This document shows, piece after piece, positions 7,632-15,285 of a stretch of 34,976 nt of DNA (the first letter of the stretch is position 1; each line of letters opens with the position of its first letter). The notes under the pieces were generated by a model that saw only the letters and a program-made list of their open reading frames with translations, was not told the DNA's origin and made no database searches. This DNA comes from Acidimicrobiales bacterium (lineage in GTDB: Bacteria; Actinomycetota; Acidimicrobiia; Acidimicrobiales; SKKL01). The position numbers were made by a program, and so were the translations under genes. The DNA is taken from contig SKKL01000101.1 of assembly GCA_007121465.1 (NCBI GenBank), forward strand, positions 1 to 34,976. Reading direction: 5' to 3'.

Positions 7632-8414
7632 CTAACGAACCTTCGTCCAGACCGAGACGTGGGAGGTGCTGTCCCCGGTGAACGGCTCACGGTCCCAGCC
7701 AGCCCATCGATCTCGCAGTGACAGACCAGCGAGCTTGGCCATCAGATCGAGCTCGGAGGGCCACACGAACCGGAACGGTGTCTGCGTCTCACCAACACCC
7801 GATGAGTCGGCGACGAAGTGGTGGGAGACCGCCTGCTGGGCGACGAGGTCGGTGTAGCGATCGAAGCCCACGTAGCCCGGTGCATGCGAGAACACGTGGG
7901 CATCGTCACCGGGCGGAAGCCGACGAAGAGCGGGGACACCCACCTCGATCAGGAAGTGGCCACCTGGTTCGAGATGCGCGGCAGCGTTGGCGAAGCACGC
8001 CACCTGCTGGTCCTGGGTGACCAAGTTCCCGATCGTGTTGAACACGAGGTACACGAGCCGGAAGCGGCCCTCGACGCGAGTCGTGGCCATGTCGCCCATC
8101 GTCACCGCGATCCGCTCGTCGTCGTCCGTGGCGCGAAGCCGGTCGGCCATCGCCTGGGAGAACTCGATTCCCGACACCGGAACTCCTCGAGCGGCGAGGG
8201 GCAGCCCCACCCGTCCGGTGCCGACTGCGAACTCGAGCGCAGCGCCGTCCCCTGCCAGCTCGGCCAACACATCGACGGTCGTGGCGATGACGTCCGGATC
8301 GAACTCCGCGCTGGTGCTCTCGTCGTAGACGGCGGCGATCTCCTCGCCGAAGTGGTTCTCCTGCACGCCCTGACGCTTGCACCCTCTCGGTCCCGGGACC
8401 AGCGAGTTCTCCAT
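7632..8414 (-). CDS. Class I SAM-dependent methyltransferase
   Basis: A 260-residue methyltransferase. Motif I is LEFAVGTGRVGLPLAARG (about residues 60-77), followed by VSGIEFSQAMADRLRA (acidic end of strand beta-2 region), VTMGDMA (motif II area) and HLEPGGHFLIEVGVP (motif III area). The N-terminal ENHFGEEIAAVYDEST is typical of a family of small-molecule methyltransferases. The start is uncertain: ATG 8414 is given, but GTG 8366 (VQENHFGEE) fits the family N-terminus better, and neither has a strong ribosome-binding site. The substrate cannot be inferred. It is followed downstream by decayed DNA and preceded by the GNAT gene on the same strand. Confidence 0.87.
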   Translation of the reverse strand: MENSLVPGPRGCKRQGVQENHFGEEIAAVYDESTSAEFDPDVIATTVDVLAELAGDGAALEFAVGTGRVGLPLAARGVPVSGIEFSQAMADRLRATDDDERIAVTMGDMATTRVEGRFRLVYLVFNTIGNLVTQDQQVACFANAAAHLEPGGHFLIEVGVPALRRLPPGDDAHVFSHAPGYVGFDRYTDLVAQQAVSHHFVADSSGVGETQTPFRFVWPSELDLMAKLAGLSLRDRWAGWDREPFTGDSTSHVSVWTKVR

Positions 8415-8478
8415 GGCGACGATCGAGAAACCTCGGTGCCCTCGGGGCGCGAGGACGGACGGACCGTCCGAGCTACTC

Positions 8479-8784
8479 CTACTGGCCTCGGGCGGCGGTC
8501 ACGTCGTCGGCGTGCTTCTCCATCCACGACGTGGCGAACGGACACTCGGACTCCAGAGTCAGGTCCTCACGGGCGGCCTTCACCACTGCCGCCACCACAA
8601 GGCGGCCCCCGACCCCCTGGCCTCCCCAGGATTCGGGTACCCCGGTGTGCTCGATCACCAGCCGGTCGCCGTCGACTCGGTACCGGAGCTCGGCCCGTTC
8701 GTCGCCCTGAATCAGCTCGAGGCGATCGTGGGCGTCGTTGTCGACGACGTCGGGAGTGGAGGGATCTTCGATGCTCTCGCTCAT
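8479..8784 (-). CDS. YjdJ-type GNAT N-acetyltransferase
   Basis: A 101-residue small acetyltransferase of the COG2388/YjdJ type. It shows ELRYRVDGDRLVIEHTGVPE followed by the acetyl-CoA-binding loop WGGQGVGGRLVVAAVVKAA and a C-terminal CPFATSWMEKH, the usual CPF...W..KHP ending of this family. Its length is typical. The biological substrate of these short GNATs is unknown. It is divergent from the GH13 gene with a 52-bp gap that must hold both promoters. The ORF at 8738 on the other strand overlaps it only because of an over-long start. Confidence 0.88.
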   Translation of the reverse strand: MSESIEDPSTPDVVDNDAHDRLELIQGDERAELRYRVDGDRLVIEHTGVPESWGGQGVGGRLVVAAVVKAAREDLTLESECPFATSWMEKHADDVTAARGQ

Positions 8785-8836
8785 GTACCCGGTCTACCCC
8801 AGGCGAAAGGGTCCACACATCGGCCAAGCTGATGGG

Positions 8837-10360
8837 ATGGACACACTGCCGTGGTGGCAAGACGCCGTCATCTACCAGATCTATCCGCGATCCTTCTCCG
8901 ACGGGAACGGCGACGGCGTCGGTGACCTCCGAGGGATCTGTGACCGACTCGACCACATCGCCGACCTGGGGGTCGACGCCGTGTGGCTGTCACCCATCTT
9001 CGTGTCACCGATGGCCGACTTCGGCTACGACGTGGCCGATTACACCGCCGTCGACCCGGTGTTCGGCACCGACGCCGACCTCGACGACCTCATCGAGGGG
9101 CTCCACCAACGGAACATGCGGCTGCTCCTCGACTGGGTGCCCAACCACACCTCGGACCAGCACCCCTGGTTCGTCGAGTCTCGCTCGTCCCGGGACAACC
9201 CGAAGCGCGACTGGTACGTGTGGCGGGACCCCGCCCCCGACGGCGGCCCGCCCAACAACTGGATCGCCACCTTCAAGGGGGTGCCGGCCTGGACCCTCGA
9301 CGAGGCGACCGGCCAGTACTACCTCCACTCGTTCCTCGCCGAACAGCCCGACCTCAACTGGGCGAACCCCGAGGTCGAGGAGGCCATGCACGATGTGCTC
9401 CGCCACTGGCTCGACCGCGGGGTCGACGGGTTCCGAGCCGACGTCGTCCACCTGATCGGCAAGGGTGACCAGCTCCCCGAGCTGAGCGACGATCACGCCC
9501 GGGCGATCGTCGTCGCCATCGACGAGCCGTTCACCCACGAGCTGCTGCGCCGCATCCGCTCCCTGCTCGACTCCTACGCTCACCAGCCGATGATGGTCGG
9601 CGAGGTCTACCTCCTCGGACCGGGCCAGGCCGCCACCTACCTCGGCGACAGCGACGAGCTGCACCTGTCCTTCGACTTCCGACCTGTCCACACCGCCTGG
9701 ACCGCCGACGCCTTCCGGGCCGCGCTCGCCACCAACCAGCAGGAGTTCGCCGAGCCCCGCTGGCCGACGTGGGTCATGTCCAACCACGATCGCCAGCGCC
9801 ATCGCACCCGCCTGGGGTCCGACGACGCGGCCCGTGCCGCTGCCGTTCTCACCCTCACCGTGCGGGCCACACCGTTCCTCTACGCGGGCGAGGAGCTGGG
9901 CCTCGAGGACGCGGTGATCCCACCCGAGCGGGTCGTCGACCCCGACGGGCGCGACGGCACCCGCGCCCCGATCCCCTGGACCGCCGGCCCCGACCACGGG
10001 TGGGGACCCGATCCCTGGCTGCCGTTCCCGCCCGACGCCGGCACCAAGTGTGCCGAGGTCCAGCGCGACGACCCCGACTCGTTCCTTGCGCTCTACCGGT
10101 CGTTGCTCCGGCTCCGAAAGGAGTCGCCCGCGCTGCGACGCGGCAGCTTCGAGTGGGCCGAGGTGGGAGCACCGACCGTCCTCGCCTTCCGACGCCGCCA
10201 TGGAGACGACGAGGTCGTGGTGGCGGTCAACATCGGCCCCGATCCGGCCGAGCTCGACCTAGAGGGCACCATCCTCGCCGGCAGCCGCTCCGATCGACCG
10301 GCGGGCGCCTTCGACGGCACGCTCGCCGCCAACGAAGCGGTGATCCTCACCGGAGGGTGA
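8837..10360 (+). CDS. GH13 alpha-glucosidase-type glycoside hydrolase
   Basis: A 507-residue alpha-amylase-superfamily (GH13) enzyme, most like alpha-glucosidase/oligo-1,6-glucosidase types. It starts WWQDAVIYQIYPRSFSDGNGDG. Region I is D99WVPNH, region II GFRADVV with nucleophile Asp202, region III VGEVY with general acid Glu256, and region IV MSNHD with Asp318. A C-terminal beta domain follows. Start ATG 8837 replaces the ORF-track start at 8738, which would add 33 non-family residues overlapping the GNAT gene. No signal peptide is seen, so it acts in the cytoplasm on imported or stored alpha-glucosides. It is translationally coupled to the amine oxidase gene 4 bp downstream. Exact linkage specificity cannot be read from these motifs. 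Confidence 0.93.
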   Translation: MDTLPWWQDAVIYQIYPRSFSDGNGDGVGDLRGICDRLDHIADLGVDAVWLSPIFVSPMADFGYDVADYTAVDPVFGTDADLDDLIEGLHQRNMRLLLDWVPNHTSDQHPWFVESRSSRDNPKRDWYVWRDPAPDGGPPNNWIATFKGVPAWTLDEATGQYYLHSFLAEQPDLNWANPEVEEAMHDVLRHWLDRGVDGFRADVVHLIGKGDQLPELSDDHARAIVVAIDEPFTHELLRRIRSLLDSYAHQPMMVGEVYLLGPGQAATYLGDSDELHLSFDFRPVHTAWTADAFRAALATNQQEFAEPRWPTWVMSNHDRQRHRTRLGSDDAARAAAVLTLTVRATPFLYAGEELGLEDAVIPPERVVDPDGRDGTRAPIPWTAGPDHGWGPDPWLPFPPDAGTKCAEVQRDDPDSFLALYRSLLRLRKESPALRRGSFEWAEVGAPTVLAFRRRHGDDEVVVAVNIGPDPAELDLEGTILAGSRSDRPAGAFDGTLAANEAVILTGG

Positions 10361-10364
10361 GCCG

Positions 10365-11723
10365 ATGACCGAGAGGCTCGACTCCGAGGTCGTGGTCGTG
10401 GGGGCGGGGTACGCGGGCCTCGCCGCGGCGCTCGCCCTGCACGCCACCGGGCGCGACGTCGTCGTGATGGAGGCGAGGGACCGGGTCGGCGGCCGGGTCC
10501 ACACCGAGCAGCGCGATGGCGTCGACCTCGACCTCGGCGGCATGTGGGTCGGCGCGACCCACGACCGGTTCCGGGAGCTCCTCGAACGCTTCGCCCTCAC
10601 CACCTACCCCACACCCCAGGACGGTCGCGCCGGGTGGTGGGACGAGGAGGCGGGCCGGCTCAGGCCCTACCGCCTCGTGCCGGGGAAGTGGACGGCAGCA
10701 CCGGCCGCGGCCGCCGCGGTGGCCAGAATCGAGCGCCTCGTGCGTCGGGTGCCGAGCCATGCGTCGTGGCAGGGATCCGACGCCGAACGATGGGACGCCG
10801 TGACCGTCGCCGACTGGCTGCGTCGCCGGGTCCCGAACCGCCAGGCTCGCGCCGCCCTCGACGCCAGCCTGGTGACGACGTTCTCCGTCGAGACCTCCCA
10901 GGTCTCGATGCACACCTTGTTCACCACAGCCGCCGGCGAAGGCGGCCTGCTGCGGATGCTGGGAGCCGAGGGCGGCTCACAGCAGGACCTCGTGGCCGGC
11001 GGTGCCGACGGTGCCGCCCGGCGCATGGCCGAACTCTTGGGGGCCCGTCTCCATCTGTCGACGCCGGCACGCGAGGTGCGGCACGATCGGCATGGTGTCA
11101 CGGTCGTGTCCGACGATGCCTCGTGGACAGCCCAGCACGCGGTCGTCGCCCTCCCGCCCGCCCACGTCGCCGCGCTCGACTGGCACCCCTCCCTACCCGG
11201 TCCGCGCCGCCAGCTTCTCCAGCGTCTGCCGATGGGGTCGGTGACCAAGGTCCTCGCCGTGTACGACCGGCCCTTCTGGCGGGAGGCCGGCTGGTCGGGC
11301 GACGCGGTGGACGTCCACGGCCCGGTCACCTTGGGGTTCGACGTATCCCCGCCTGGTGGCCCACCGGTGCTCGCCTCGCTCACCTGCGGTCGACGCAGTC
11401 TCGAACTGGCGGAGCTACCGGCCGAGGAGCGGCAGCAGCGGGTGCTCGACGCGTTCGTCGCCTGGTTCGGAGCAGAGGCCGCCACGCCGCTCACCGTCGT
11501 CGACCGTTCGTGGGAGAACGAGACCTGGAGCGGCGGTGGCTACTCGGCCGTCCCCGTGCCCGGGACCGCAACCATGCGGCCAGGCGTGCTCGCCGAGCCG
11601 CTCGGACGCGTCCACTTCGCGGGCACCGAGACGGCGGCGCGATCGAACGGCTACATAGAAGGAGCGCTGGCATCGGGCGAGCGAGCGGCGAAGGAGATCA
11701 CGTCGCTGCTCGACGCGCCCTAG
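10365..11723 (+). CDS. Flavin monoamine oxidase family protein
   Basis: A 452-residue FAD-dependent amine oxidase. The N-terminal dinucleotide-binding motif is VVVVGAGYAGLAAALALHATG, followed by VVVMEARDRVGGRVHT. The C-terminal FAD motif is GRVHFAGTETAARSNGYIEGAL. Family members oxidise primary or polyamines, or act as desaturases on amino compounds. Like bacterial putrescine/tyramine oxidases it lacks a visible signal peptide or membrane anchor. The gene starts 4 bp after the GH13 stop, with GGAGG overlapping the end of that gene, so it is co-translated. The next gene (SDR) starts 9 bp later. Substrate unknown. Confidence 0.92.
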   Translation: MTERLDSEVVVVGAGYAGLAAALALHATGRDVVVMEARDRVGGRVHTEQRDGVDLDLGGMWVGATHDRFRELLERFALTTYPTPQDGRAGWWDEEAGRLRPYRLVPGKWTAAPAAAAAVARIERLVRRVPSHASWQGSDAERWDAVTVADWLRRRVPNRQARAALDASLVTTFSVETSQVSMHTLFTTAAGEGGLLRMLGAEGGSQQDLVAGGADGAARRMAELLGARLHLSTPAREVRHDRHGVTVVSDDASWTAQHAVVALPPAHVAALDWHPSLPGPRRQLLQRLPMGSVTKVLAVYDRPFWREAGWSGDAVDVHGPVTLGFDVSPPGGPPVLASLTCGRRSLELAELPAEERQQRVLDAFVAWFGAEAATPLTVVDRSWENETWSGGGYSAVPVPGTATMRPGVLAEPLGRVHFAGTETAARSNGYIEGALASGERAAKEITSLLDAP

Positions 11724-11732
11724 GTTGTCGGG

Positions 11733-12479
11733 ATGACACTCGAGGGGAAGGTCGCAGTGGTCACCGGCGCCGCATCGGGGATCGGGCGCGCCGCCGCCGC
11801 GCTCTTCAGCCGCGAGGGGGCCACCGTCATCGCGGTGGACCTCGGCGCCGATCGCCTGGCCGAGCTCCAGGGAGCCGAGGGGGTGATCCCGGTGGCCGGC
11901 AGCGTCGCCGATGTCGACACCTGGGAGCGCGTCGTCGATGCAGCCCGCTCGGCCGACGGTCTCGACGTCGTGTACCTCAACGCCGGCCTGTACGGATGGA
12001 ACGGGCCCATCGAAGAGTTGCCGCTCGATCTCTACCAACGGACCGTCGGCGCCAACATCGACGGAGTGGTTCTCGGTGTGCGGGCGTGCGTCCCGGCCCT
12101 TCGGGACTCGGGTGGCGGGTCGATCGTCGTCACCGCGTCGGCAGCGGCCATCGTCGCCTTCGAGGGCAACCCGATCTACACGCTGACCAAGCAAGCGGTC
12201 GGCGGGTTGGTGAGGGCACTCGCTGGTCAGCTCACCGCTGACGGGATCTCGATCGACGCGGTGTGTCCCGAAGTGGTCGACACCGCGATGACGGTCGAAG
12301 CCACCGGCGGAGGCGATCTCGGAGCGTTGGCCGCCACCCTCATCTCACCGGAGACCGTCGCGTCGGTGGCCCTCGACCTGGCCCTGTCCGAGGGCACCGG
12401 TCGGTGTCGGGCCGTCCGTCAACGGGGTGCTCCCGTCGACTGGACCTTCCCCACCTGGTCCGACCTGGCCCGCGCGTGA
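11733..12479 (+). CDS. SDR-family oxidoreductase
   Basis: A 248-residue classical short-chain dehydrogenase/reductase. It shows the cofactor motif TGAASGIG near residue 11, VIAVDLGADR with an Asp after beta-2 that favours NAD(H), LNAG, and the active-site Ser in ITASA-like VTASAAA with YTLTK. The usual PG motif after the active site is replaced by CPEVVDTAM. It ends the GH13-amine oxidase-SDR cluster. An alcohol or carbonyl intermediate derived from the amine oxidase product is a possible substrate, but that is context inference only. Confidence 0.92.
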   Translation: MTLEGKVAVVTGAASGIGRAAAALFSREGATVIAVDLGADRLAELQGAEGVIPVAGSVADVDTWERVVDAARSADGLDVVYLNAGLYGWNGPIEELPLDLYQRTVGANIDGVVLGVRACVPALRDSGGGSIVVTASAAAIVAFEGNPIYTLTKQAVGGLVRALAGQLTADGISIDAVCPEVVDTAMTVEATGGGDLGALAATLISPETVASVALDLALSEGTGRCRAVRQRGAPVDWTFPTWSDLARA

Positions 12480-12491
12480 ACCCGAGCGGGT

Positions 12492-12518
12492 TCCCGGCCG
12501 GCATGCGCTCGGCCGGGA
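12492..12518. terminator. GC-rich hairpin between convergent genes
   Basis: TCCCGGCCG and CGGCCGGGA form a perfect 9-bp stem with a 9-nt loop, between the convergent SDR and cupredoxin genes. A second perfect repeat, GAACCCG-AG-CGGGTTC (12478-12493), starts at the SDR stop codon and overlaps it. Either could form, and together they probably terminate transcription from both sides. Confidence 0.65.
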
Positions 12519-12541
12519 CCACCGTCGGGGCCTGCAGACGG

Positions 12542-13135
12542 TCACTCCACCACAAGCTCGGCGTACATGCCGTGGGCGATGTGGGGCGGCCCAGCGTTGT
12601 CGATCTGCGGGGGACCTTCCTCGGTCTCGGCCGCCGCGGCCAGGTACTCGTCGGGGGCCACCCCGGTGGGGATCACACAGAGGATGAGGTAGCGCCCTCG
12701 TTCGGTCAGGGTGCCGTCGCCGACGGCGACGATCGGATCGCCACCCGGCGGCGTCAAGACCACCAGCTCGGGTTCGCTGGCGAACAGCGTCGGACCGAGC
12801 TCCTCCGGCGGTAGGCCGACCAACTCGTCGGCGGTGCGCTGCTCGTCGTCGGGGAGGCGGACGGCCACCAGCTCGTGCAGCTCGGTCGGGGCGTCGTTCA
12901 CAAGTGTGAACGTGGAGCCTGCGGGCACCCGATCGGGTAGGCCCTCGAAGGCGAAGTCGACGGCACGGACCTCGACGGCGACCGGTTCGACCTCCGTCGC
13001 TCCGGCGTCGTCGTCGTCCCCGCAGGCCGAGAGAACGAGGCAGAGCACGACGAGGACCACCAGGCCAGGACGGGGACGGTGGGAACGGGGCCGGGAGGTC
13101 ATGGCGGGGGTGGGGGCGGGCTGTGAGGGTGTCAT
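12542..13135 (-). CDS. Cupredoxin-like lipoprotein
   Basis: A 197-residue predicted lipoprotein. The basic N-terminus and hydrophobic GLVVLVVLCLVLSAC end in a lipobox with Cys38, followed by an acidic GDDDDAG linker. The mature part resembles a cupredoxin: VPAGSTFTLVNDAPTELHELV with a His, YLILCVIPTG with a Cys, and PPHIAHGMYAELVVE with His and Met, the order expected of a type-1 copper site. Start ATG 13135 has AGGAAGG 5 bp upstream. An alternative ATG at 13162 overlaps the upstream hydrolase stop (ATGA). Either way it is coupled to that gene. It would sit on the outer face of the membrane; electron transfer or copper binding is inferred. Confidence 0.8.
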   Translation of the reverse strand: MTPSQPAPTPAMTSRPRSHRPRPGLVVLVVLCLVLSACGDDDDAGATEVEPVAVEVRAVDFAFEGLPDRVPAGSTFTLVNDAPTELHELVAVRLPDDEQRTADELVGLPPEELGPTLFASEPELVVLTPPGGDPIVAVGDGTLTERGRYLILCVIPTGVAPDEYLAAAAETEEGPPQIDNAGPPHIAHGMYAELVVE

Positions 13136-13158
13136 GGATGCCTTCCTGAGTTGGGTCC

Positions 13159-13989
13159 TCATGCGGGGACGGTGTTGGCGAGGATGGCGGTCAGCGCCTG
13201 CTGGTCCGGATGGGGTGGCGGCACCGTCGAGGGGAGAGCGGCGAGGTGGTCGATCGCCTGGGCGACAGAACCGCCACGAATGACCGGCGTGTGCGCCGCG
13301 ACGATGACCTCGGCTCGGAGCGCTCGCAGGTTCGCCACCTCGGCCGCGTAGCGGGTCTCGTCGACGAGGGCGAGCCACGGCGCCAACGCGTGGTGGTGGA
13401 AGAGGGCGAAGCCTTCGGCCCACATGGGGGCGGGGAGCTCGTCGACCGCGTCCACCGGCGCACCTGGCATCGGGGTGGCAAAGGCATCCGACGCCCAATA
13501 GACGCGGGTGGTGGGGTCGAAGATCCCCCGGGTCGTCGGGCTGTCATAGACCGGCGGGCGGAGGGCTCGGAGCACGCGATCCCCCACGTCCAGGCTCTCC
13601 CCGTGATCCAGCCAGCGGAGCCGACCGGGAGGCAGCCCGAAGGAGGCACCCATCCGTTCGGTCGCTGCCCAGTTCACGACGAGCGTCGCGTCGGGGCAGC
13701 GCTCCATCGCCTCGGCCAGGTTCCCGGTGTGGTCGTCATCGTCGTGGGAGATCACGATCCACCGGACATCGGTGGCGTCCACGAGCGAGAAGACGTCGTC
13801 GAGCCAATGATCCCGGTTGGCCACCGTCCCGGTGTCGACGATCACCGGCTCGGCCCCGCGGATCACGAGCGAGTTGAGGTTGACCGACAGCGGCGCGCCG
13901 AACGCGGGCTGAGCGGAACGGATGAGAAAGGTCTCGGGAGCGACCTCGAGGGGCGGCTGGTGGATCGGTGGGTGCGGATCGAAGCTCAC
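13159..13989 (-). CDS. Flavodiiron-like metallo-beta-lactamase-fold protein
   Basis: A 276-residue MBL-fold protein most like the diiron (ODP) domain of flavodiiron proteins. It has VNLNSLVIRGAEPVIVDTG, then SHDDDDHTGN, an HxDxDH version of the flavodiiron HxExDH motif. ASDAFA matches the conserved SNDAFG Asp ligand, and VAAHTPVI supplies the last His. The expected His before the Asp (HSPGN in flavodiiron enzymes) is YDSPTT here, so a metal ligand may differ. There is no flavodoxin domain. I choose GTG 13989 because GGAGG sits 7 bp upstream; the ORF-track ATG at 14133 would run through the 27-bp palindrome. It overlaps or adjoins the cupredoxin gene. Oxygen, NO or hydrolase function is undecided. 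Confidence 0.82.
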   Translation of the reverse strand: MSFDPHPPIHQPPLEVAPETFLIRSAQPAFGAPLSVNLNSLVIRGAEPVIVDTGTVANRDHWLDDVFSLVDATDVRWIVISHDDDDHTGNLAEAMERCPDATLVVNWAATERMGASFGLPPGRLRWLDHGESLDVGDRVLRALRPPVYDSPTTRGIFDPTTRVYWASDAFATPMPGAPVDAVDELPAPMWAEGFALFHHHALAPWLALVDETRYAAEVANLRALRAEVIVAAHTPVIRGGSVAQAIDHLAALPSTVPPPHPDQQALTAILANTVPA

Positions 13990-14080
13990 GTCGGGGACCT
14001 CCGGTTGGTGAGGGGTGGTGGGAACGTACGACCGCTCCGCCCGGTGGGACCATCCCCTGTCGAGGGGTTCTCCGACCTCG

Positions 14081-14107
14081 ACTTGAGGGGGTGGCACCCC
14101 CTCAAGT
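14081..14107. promoter_or_regulatory. 27-bp perfect palindrome, probable operator
   Basis: The arm ACTTGAGGGGGTG is followed by a single G and its exact reverse complement, giving 13-bp arms with a 1-nt centre. It lies between the divergent flavodiiron-like gene (GTG 13989) and the LuxR-type gene (ATG 14149), 41 bp before the latter. The size and symmetry suit binding by a dimeric regulator, the adjacent LuxR-type protein being the obvious candidate. A second small repeat CCCCT-gtcg-AGGGG lies nearby at about 14054-14067. Confidence 0.7.
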
Positions 14108-14148
14108 GAGGGATGGACGGTGACGGTGGTCACCCGTATGGTTCGACC

Positions 14149-15231
14149 ATGGGTATCCCCGCGTTCACCCGGGCTCGCGACCTGCTCCTCGACGCGGACC
14201 GGGCCGAGGCGGGGATCTCGGAGATGTGCGAAGCGCTCACCCAGGCATTCGCCGAGGTCATGAACTTCGCTGCAGCCGCCGTGATGACCACCGACCCCGA
14301 CACCAACCTGCCGACCTGCGGAGTGGTCAACGGATTCGAGGCGTCGTTGTGTGCACCGTTCTGGGACAACGAGCTACTCGACCCTGACTTCAACAAGTTC
14401 AGCCACCTTGCTCGCCTCTCCCCGCCGATGGCCACCCTCGTCGATGCCGTCGACGGGGAGCTCGCCCGGAGCCCCCGCTACACGAAGCTCTATGCCGCCT
14501 TCGACGCCGTCGACGAGTTGCGGGTCGCATTCACCGCCGGATCGACCTCACTCGGCGTCGGGGTGTTCGTCCGGACCGGTTGCCAGGGAGTGTTCCCGCC
14601 CGCAGAGCTCATCGATGTCCGCGAGCTGCTCCCCACCGCCACGACCGTCTTGCGCCGCGCCCTCGGTCGAGTCGAGCACGCGAGCACCAGCCAACCGCCG
14701 GTGGTGGTCATCCTCGACGCCGCCAGCCAGATCGTGGCGATCACCTCCGGCGGGCGACGTCAGCTCGAGGAGCTGCGAATCAACGGTGCCGACGAGGACG
14801 AGCTCCCCAACATCCTGCGGTCCGCAGCGACGCGGGCACGGTGGAGCCGCAACTCGAGCCGCTTCGCCACACGAGTCCAAGGTCGCAACGGCGAGTGGCT
14901 GCGGGTCCACGTCTCGCCGATGGACGCGGGCGATGGAACGGTCGCCGTCACCATCGAACAAGCCCGCCCGAGCGATCTCGTTCCCATCCTTCTCGAGGCG
15001 TACGGACTCACGTCCCGAGAAACCGACGTGGTGCTCTACCTCTCCCGGGGCCTGTCGGCCAGGGAGATCGGCGAGGAACTGATGATCTCGGCCCACACGG
15101 TGCGGGACCACATCAAGGCCGTGTACGAGAAAGCCCAGGTCAACAGCAAAGGTGAGCTACTCGCCCGCCTCTTCTCCGAACACGTCCTCGGATCGTTCCA
15201 CGAGTCGGTCCGCCACGTGACCATTCCCTGA
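14149..15231 (+). CDS. LuxR-family transcriptional regulator
   Basis: A 360-residue regulator. The C-terminal LuxR/GerE helix-turn-helix is clear: LTSRETDVVLYLSRGLSARE, then IGEELMISAHTVRDHIKAVYEKAQVNSKGELLARLF. The N-terminal 270 residues form an unassigned sensory region, possibly GAF-like in the first part and PAS-like around PVVVILDAASQIVAITSGGRRQLEEL. No receiver domain or ATPase domain is visible, so it is neither a classic response regulator nor a MalT/LAL type. Start ATG 14149 is used because the ORF-track start 12 codons upstream adds non-family residues. The palindrome at 14081-14107 is its likely target, and the divergent hydrolase/cupredoxin pair its likely regulon. Confidence 0.88.
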   Translation: MGIPAFTRARDLLLDADRAEAGISEMCEALTQAFAEVMNFAAAAVMTTDPDTNLPTCGVVNGFEASLCAPFWDNELLDPDFNKFSHLARLSPPMATLVDAVDGELARSPRYTKLYAAFDAVDELRVAFTAGSTSLGVGVFVRTGCQGVFPPAELIDVRELLPTATTVLRRALGRVEHASTSQPPVVVILDAASQIVAITSGGRRQLEELRINGADEDELPNILRSAATRARWSRNSSRFATRVQGRNGEWLRVHVSPMDAGDGTVAVTIEQARPSDLVPILLEAYGLTSRETDVVLYLSRGLSAREIGEELMISAHTVRDHIKAVYEKAQVNSKGELLARLFSEHVLGSFHESVRHVTIP

Positions 15232-15285
15232 AGCCTGGTTTCACCGGAACCGTCTCGGGGAGGCGGGAGCACCTAGCGTGAGGAA

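Noticed and set aside
7818-9455. 545-aa + strand ORF
   Set aside because: It is antisense to the methyltransferase and GNAT genes and then an out-of-frame shadow of the GH13 gene (Ser/Thr/Pro-rich C-terminus).
13990-14133. N-terminal extension of the flavodiiron-like protein from ATG 14133
   Set aside because: It would translate through a 27-bp perfect palindrome, has Pro-rich non-family sequence, and a GTG with a good ribosome-binding site lies at 13989.
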